Source: Phlebopus portentosus (Eukaryota > Basidiomycota > Agaricomycetes > Boletales > Boletinellaceae). Taken from it: DNA of 64,000 nt. Numbering within the stretch: the first letter of the stretch is position 1; the number at the start of each line of letters is the position of its first letter. The DNA lies in NCBI GenBank assembly GCA_037892935.1, contig JAYXKI010000007.1, positions 806,001 through 870,000 of the forward strand, read 5' to 3'. The notes below the pieces were generated by a model. That model was given only the letters and a program-made list of their open reading frames with translations, was not told the DNA's origin and searched no databases. A program made the position numbers and the translations under genes. Shown here piece by piece: positions 59,601 to 64,000 of this stretch.

Positions 59601-60288
59601 GATGGTACACCCGCCTTACGGTTTCCCGTCGCATCCAGGGAGCCAGCCTGGTAGCCCATATTATTTCCAGAATCCTAATGGGGGCCCGTATGGCGAAGAA
59701 CCGAACGGTTATTTTCCGCCTGTTGGCCCTTGTGCACAGCCAAGACATGAAGGGTATTTCCCGCCTGTGTCTGCGTTAGGCAGTTCTGGCCTGGCAAATG
59801 AAATACTGAGAGACGGCAATTCGATGAATACTGGAGAAGGTAACTCAAGTGAGCGGCTGGCACATGAAAGAAATAATTCAGCAACTGGTTCTGCTCCGAA
59901 TAGCGAAAATGGGCCTAGTGAGGATACGGATGCAGAGCGAGCGAGAAGCTCGAGTTCTGGTGCGACATCATGGAGGAGTGATGAAAACGCGGGTGGTGCT
60001 GGTGATGCAACTGCGGTTCCGAGAACAGAATCGTCTCTGAAAGTTTTAGCACAAGATATGGCGTCCGTACGTCTCGGACCATCTTCGACAAATCGAAACG
60101 CGAAGTACGCGGAGGCAGTGAAGAGTAACATTCAGAGGACAGAATCAGTGTCGCCTGTGGAAGATAAGATGAATAGTGTGTCGGTTGCGCGCCATTCGAG
60201 CTTCGGCGAGGAAACCTCTCCAGGACATCCTGCGTCGCGACGAACACATTCAGCAGAGACCGGTGCACAAGTACGACTGGGGGGTTGA
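56645..60288 (+). CDS. Two-RRM RNA-binding protein (Gbp2/Hrb1-like organisation)
   Basis: Putative mRNA-binding protein. ATG at 56645 gives a 6-residue first exon (MATLRP), an intron, then a Ser/Pro-rich leader. RRM1: RNP2 QLFTGN + LPY, then WQDLKDLFRRAGTVLRADV, RNP1 SRGYGTVLL, and EDAGRAVDMFNGYNWQGRVL. RRM2: CLFVGN + LPF, WQDLKDLFRQAGTILRADV, SRGFGTVTF, AERAVAMFNG + FDYSGRALNVHYDKY. The paired RRMs resemble yeast Gbp2/Hrb1-type proteins. A long Ser/Pro/Gly/His-rich C-terminal region (58170-60288, with MSPP and HP-rich repeats) is probably disordered; TGA is at 60286-60288. Between the RRMs at about 57735-57752 the frame changes by one base (QQAQQVKERR to LLINQGTSGRPDVGG) without a clear intron. 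Confidence 0.88.
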
Positions 60289-61082
60289 TGGATTACTTTA
60301 ACATCTCAGCTTCTTCGAGTACTTTCTGTCACGTTTCCCTTATGATTTATCTGCTGATCCGGTCGTTGAGCGCAGTCGCCCTTCCTCGTATTTATCTTAC
60401 TTTTCTTCGGCACCACTATCGAGTTACGTCTCTATTTTATTAGCATTCTTAGATTCTTTGGAAGTCTAGGGTTCTTTTATTCCGTTCTATTCTATTCTAT
60501 GGTCCATTTCTTTTCTTGTCTCTTGAGCCACATCTTGGATATAGGTGCAATATTTTGATAATTTGTTCCCTGGCTTTCTTTCCCACATAATTAATATTTT
60601 CAAGTTCAGATGTGTTCTTTCTCTTTTCCTTGTGTGTATCGATCGCATTTGCTATCCCTCCCTTTTTTTTTCTATTTGCCTTGTTTCGCTTTTACTTTTC
60701 ATTCCTGGCACTTCTTAGGAGATACGTGGAGCAAATGAAACGTAAATAAAGCAATAAAGAGCCGTATACATACGTATCGTTGTGCGACTTACTTTGAATC
60801 CATTAATGAGGGCGCTTGCGCTCATGATGCATGTTGCTGAGCTCCGTCAATCAGTGTGTTTCAGGGCCAAATTTACTACTGGGAGGATAATTTCGAGAAT
60901 TTGACGCAGCGACGGCAACAAATAGAATAAGGAAGGTAGATTTTGTTCTACATCTCAAAGTCCATGGGGAAGAAAACAACATCATGATCAAAACATTCAT
61001 ACACGTACAATATTACTCATTATGTGATGGTCGTAGGAGATCCCTTTCGAGAAGAAGCGGAAGGAACGGAAGTTCGTCATCA
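60289..61082. other. Convergent 3' flanks
   Basis: T-rich 3' UTR-like sequence of the RRM gene, with a TTCTA repeat (TTCTATTCTATTCTAT near 60486) and AATAAA-like signals (AAATAAAGCAATAAA near 60745). No gene. Confidence 0.45.
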
Positions 61083-62447
61083 TCAGACAGGAAGACCACT
61101 AAATTTGGAATCGGGGTTTCGGTCGTATGTTGAGGAAGTACGGCCATTTGATGGAGTGCGAAGATCGAGTTCCACAGGAGGGTCAACTGTGCTTGAGATC
61201 GATGTCGATACGACTATTCCTGGGGGATCGTTTGGAGAGTTTGGCTTTGCTCCACCCTGAGCGGGGCGCCAAAAGCCATGCTGGTAGTGTCCTCTGGAAT
61301 TCTGGCTGCTAGGTTCGGAGTTTGAGCCCCCGCTCTCTCGGATGAGCCCGAACTTGACGTCGCGGTAGACTTTGCATGCCATGGCGTTCTCGACTGCGAG
61401 ACTTGGGATGGTGAACATCGCACGGTACACCGGTGGAACGGAAGGAGCGAGGATCATTACCATGGCCAGCACGTTCCATCCGACCGTGATTCTAGACGCA
61501 ACAAAGTTTAGTAACCGGAAAGATTTATAGTTTTCTTTGGCTTGAAACACATGGGACTTGGATATTCCGATGTGCATCAAGAAATTTGACGTACAGATAG
61601 TACTGCTGACCACTTTGCAGGACAGCCTTGGACAGTTGGGGTAATGCCCCTCCGCTCCAGAAGTTTTTCATGCGTCCTCCGCCATTCGAGTTATGCGCGA
61701 GCTTTACGGAAATGGCGATTAGGACGAGGGTGTCATTTACTGCTGAGATGACAATCCCCACAGAACTAAACGGCTTAACGCCTACATTGATGCAGTTCAA
61801 GGTTGGACCGATATGCGCGCCATTTATAGCGAAAGGAACCGTAATGCATCCGCCGAGTACGGCTAACCAGAGGAAAAAGAAAAGCCAGACGACAAATTTG
61901 TGCCTGTGGAATACAGCTCGAATTCGAAATACGAATAGCAGCGAGGTTGCTGGCACTGCGATAGCGAAGCAGACGCCGATGGCGATTAAGAGAGCTTGAC
62001 AGTTCCCTACACTTCCGACTTGAATGATATTAGTTGGAAGGCTTGAGAATTACACATAGCTGCTGTGCTTACCTTGAAATATGGTGGATAAGACAATATA
62101 CGTGAGTGAAAAGAGCCTGACGATAGAGTGAGAAATAGGAGCAGCACATATATAGTATTATAGCTCGCTCACCTTGAAACGAAATATACAACCACAGCTG
62201 GAACAATTCTTGACTTGAAAAGGAGTTGGTAGTCCAAGGGAACATTGGAAAAGAGATCCCAGGCGAAGGCCTTTAGTAACAATGTTAATGAAATGACTGC
62301 ACTGCATCTTTTTATCGTCCAAAAACGTACTCCGAGACTCGCCACATAGATATACCGCGATACTTCAAGCTCTTTCGCGGTGTCCGGAGGTAGAAATGCA
62401 AGAGCGGTCGTTGGATTGAGTAGGTCCGAGCAATTCAGTGCGGACAT
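61083..62447 (-). CDS. Seven-helix membrane protein (DUF6533-like)
   Basis: Multi-pass membrane protein of the large Agaricomycete family annotated with DUF6533; function unknown, sometimes compared with receptors. ATG at 62445-62447 gives MSALNCSDLLNPTTALAFLP. An intron (GTACGT...CTAAAG) joins RYIYVASLG to AFAWDLFSNVPLDYQLLF, the N-terminal signature (helix, then the acidic W-D pattern). Helices follow: VPAVVVYFVSRLFSLTYIVL, ALLIAIGVCFAIAVPATSLL, VVWLFFFLWLAVLGGCITV, FSSVGIVISAVNDTLVLIAI and VGWNVLAMVMILAPSVPPVY. The cytosolic C-terminus is Ser/Pro/Asn-rich without motif. Stop TGA at 61083. Three or four introns; boundaries in the middle are approximate. Confidence 0.8.
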
Positions 62448-63464
62448 GGCAAGGTATCTTTTCCGCGAGGAAGGTGAGAGAAGAAGAGTTAAAAGGCATG
62501 GCCCAAGACCCGGGTAGCTGGCCAGTGGCAATTCAGTTCATTGATGGGCCTTTGCGAAGAGTATTGCAGTGCCGCTAGAAGTAAGCATCACACAAGATTA
62601 GCGCTCTGGCAGCCACTGAGAATCTCTTCACCATCATGGTGATACAAATCTTATGAACCCACGCGTATCATCCAATGATTGTGGGGATGAGCGGTGTCGA
62701 TTACAAAGGTCTCCTGGTTAAAATTAAAAATCACTCATAAAGGAAGGCGTTTCTTGCGAAGACGAGGTTCTGTCCCTTCTTCAAGGAGAATTCTGCAGGC
62801 ACCATCTTTAATCTGATTTCTGCGAGCGCAAACGAATCTTCGAGTGTCAGCTTGTAAGTCACACAGAATAGAACCGAGAGGGAATCGCACTTAGGAAGAA
62901 AGAGATGAACTTGTGTTTTGTCACGTATTATGTAAGAAACATCTCATACAGACGTGACTTGATATCATCAGGTATTTACTGTAGCTTGGCGTTACATATT
63001 GGTTTACTGTAATTCTTCCACCGCCGCGGTCTATGTACTATAATTATCGGTACCGTATCCATGCCCGTGTTCTACGAACACAACAGAGGTAATATTTGTT
63101 TTGAAGGGCGCGACCGGCTTTGTTTCTATGCTACAGGACTTACAGTGCCGAAGTGATGCCGCTTTATTCGGTGTAACTGGTTTCTGTGAGAATATTTTAT
63201 AAAACACGGCCCGGAAATATTTTTTTGCAGCATGCGGAGACAGTTGCGTCTGGAGGAGGATATAAAAACAGAAAGGACGGCAGTCTGACTTTTTATTTCT
63301 CATTCCTCTTTTTTTCCCTGACTGGATCAGTTTCTTTTCAGTTTCTTTGGGTTTCTCCCTCGCCGTCTCGCACTGGTTGCAATTTCGTTTCGCGTTTCCC
63401 AGCTCTGCACTCTCTCGAAAAAATCCGTCGCCTTTGAAAGCAATCGGAAAAAGTAGACGTTAAG
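62448..63464. other. Intergenic / promoter region
   Basis: Between the divergent membrane-protein gene and the small secreted protein gene. Apart from the TATA box at 63261 and a T/C-rich stretch before the right-hand gene nothing is seen. Confidence 0.4.
63261..63267 (+). promoter_or_regulatory. TATA box of small secreted protein gene
   Basis: TATAAAA about 200 bases before the ATG, followed by a CT-rich leader, a usual arrangement for strongly expressed secreted-protein genes in fungi. Confidence 0.5.
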
Positions 63465-63994
63465 ATGCTTTTCGTCCTCTTCTTCTCGTTCCTAGCATTG
63501 TGCTTTGCCGCTCCCACTTCAAATCTCTACAAGCGTCAGGAAACGGTGTCAAATGTCGTTTGTACTGGTGAAGAGTGAGTGATTTTTGAATTCTCTTTTT
63601 ATGAAGGCAATCGATTTTAGCCTTCTTCTGTCTTCTATGTCAATAATAGTGCCCTCGATTTTCACACCGTAAACGTTGCGCTACTTCAAATCTGCGGCTC
63701 CATTGCCGGTTCAATTCAGAAGTGCCAGGGCAACCCTACGTCGACGACAGGCGAATCTGGCAACGTCAGGTTCACGATTGCGCCTGTTCAGGATGGAGCG
63801 ACCATCAATATCTCGAAGGGCCGTTGGGAACGTAAGTTTAACATAGTATTGCCGATTACCCTTTGTGTCTCATGGCTGTTATAGAGGGCATTAAGGCAGC
63901 CTTCGCTGTCTGCGGACAGGACATTCCGTTCACTGCGACCTTCACGGGCGGTGCGAGCAAGGGAGACGTCAACGTCACGCTCGAGCAGATTTAG
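63465..63994 (+). CDS. Small secreted protein with Kex2-like site
   Basis: Unrecognised family. ATG at 63465; exons 63465-63574, 63650-63830 (approximately) and about 63885-63994, joined in phase (GTGAGT...AATAG and GTAAGT...TTATAG). The signal peptide is MLFVLFFSFLALCFA, followed by a short propeptide ending LYKR, a dibasic Kex2-type site. Mature start would be QETVSNVVCTGEDALDFHTV. Four Cys are present (VVCTG, QICGS, QKCQG, AVCGQ), enough for two disulphides. The end reads GASKGDVNVTLEQI with TAG at 63992-63994. About 130 residues. An extracellular role such as cell wall or host/substrate contact is possible, but there is no direct evidence. It is complete just inside the window edge. Confidence 0.78.
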
Positions 63995-64000
63995 TGGGGA

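Overview
The window is nuclear DNA of a filamentous basidiomycete, most likely an Agaricomycete. Nearly every recognisable gene is broken by several short introns of about 50-90 bases with GT(R)NGT donors and CTAAC/CTGAC-like branch sites. The gene content also fits: an intron-rich two-RRM protein, a DUF6533-like seven-helix membrane protein, Egh16/Gas1-like secreted proteins and a MATA-type HMG protein. There are no operons, no CRISPR array and no convincing tRNA or rRNA. Gene models were spliced by hand from splice signals and family conservation, so exon edges are inferences.

Layout, left half: the 3' part of a coiled-coil protein gene (1-1329); a CDF-like membrane protein with a very Cys-rich tail (1952-3289, minus); a 577-bp hAT-type non-autonomous transposon with an 8-bp target duplication (3637-4213) next to a decayed F-box-like gene; a MAT2B/RmlD-like reductase (5454-6756); an Rmd1/YagE family gene (7797-9651, minus); LSM8 and DAM1 as a divergent pair (10361-12132); a NiCoT nickel/cobalt permease (12855-14779, minus); a RAD51 paralogue (14999-16345) facing a 5-formyltetrahydrofolate cyclo-ligase (16429-17412, minus); 1.8 kb of unrecognised coding-like relics; and DNA primase small subunit and PIG-P as a second divergent pair (19198-21760).

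Middle: a long C2H2 transcription factor with polyQ and His-Ala tracts (24043-26516, minus), then about 8 kb (26.5-34.5 kb) with no recognisable complete gene. After that come a macro-domain protein (34575-35541, minus), mitochondrial methionyl-tRNA formyltransferase (36647-38146), a sugar-porter MFS transporter (39228-41023, minus) and a 3-kb gene-poor stretch with a 15-base G run.

Right: a truncated aldo-keto reductase copy upstream of a complete one (44155-46608); phosphopantothenate-cysteine ligase (46842-48188, minus); an HMG-box regulator (48546-49659, minus); two tandem Egh16/Gas1-like secreted protein genes, the second broken (50360-52821, minus); a two-RRM protein (56645-60288); a seven-helix membrane protein (61083-62447, minus); and a small secreted protein with a Kex2-like site (63465-63994).

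The core genes cover unrelated housekeeping tasks: mRNA decay/splicing, kinetochore, replication priming, GPI anchors, folate and CoA synthesis, and mitochondrial initiation. I see no single new pathway. The most interesting items are the CDF-like/Cys-rich fusion together with the NiCoT permease, the hAT element with its palindromic subterminal repeats, the aldo-keto reductase pair in which the complete copy seems to have a compensated 2-base loss, the broken Egh16 copy, and several apparent single-base losses in otherwise conserved genes that may be sequencing errors.
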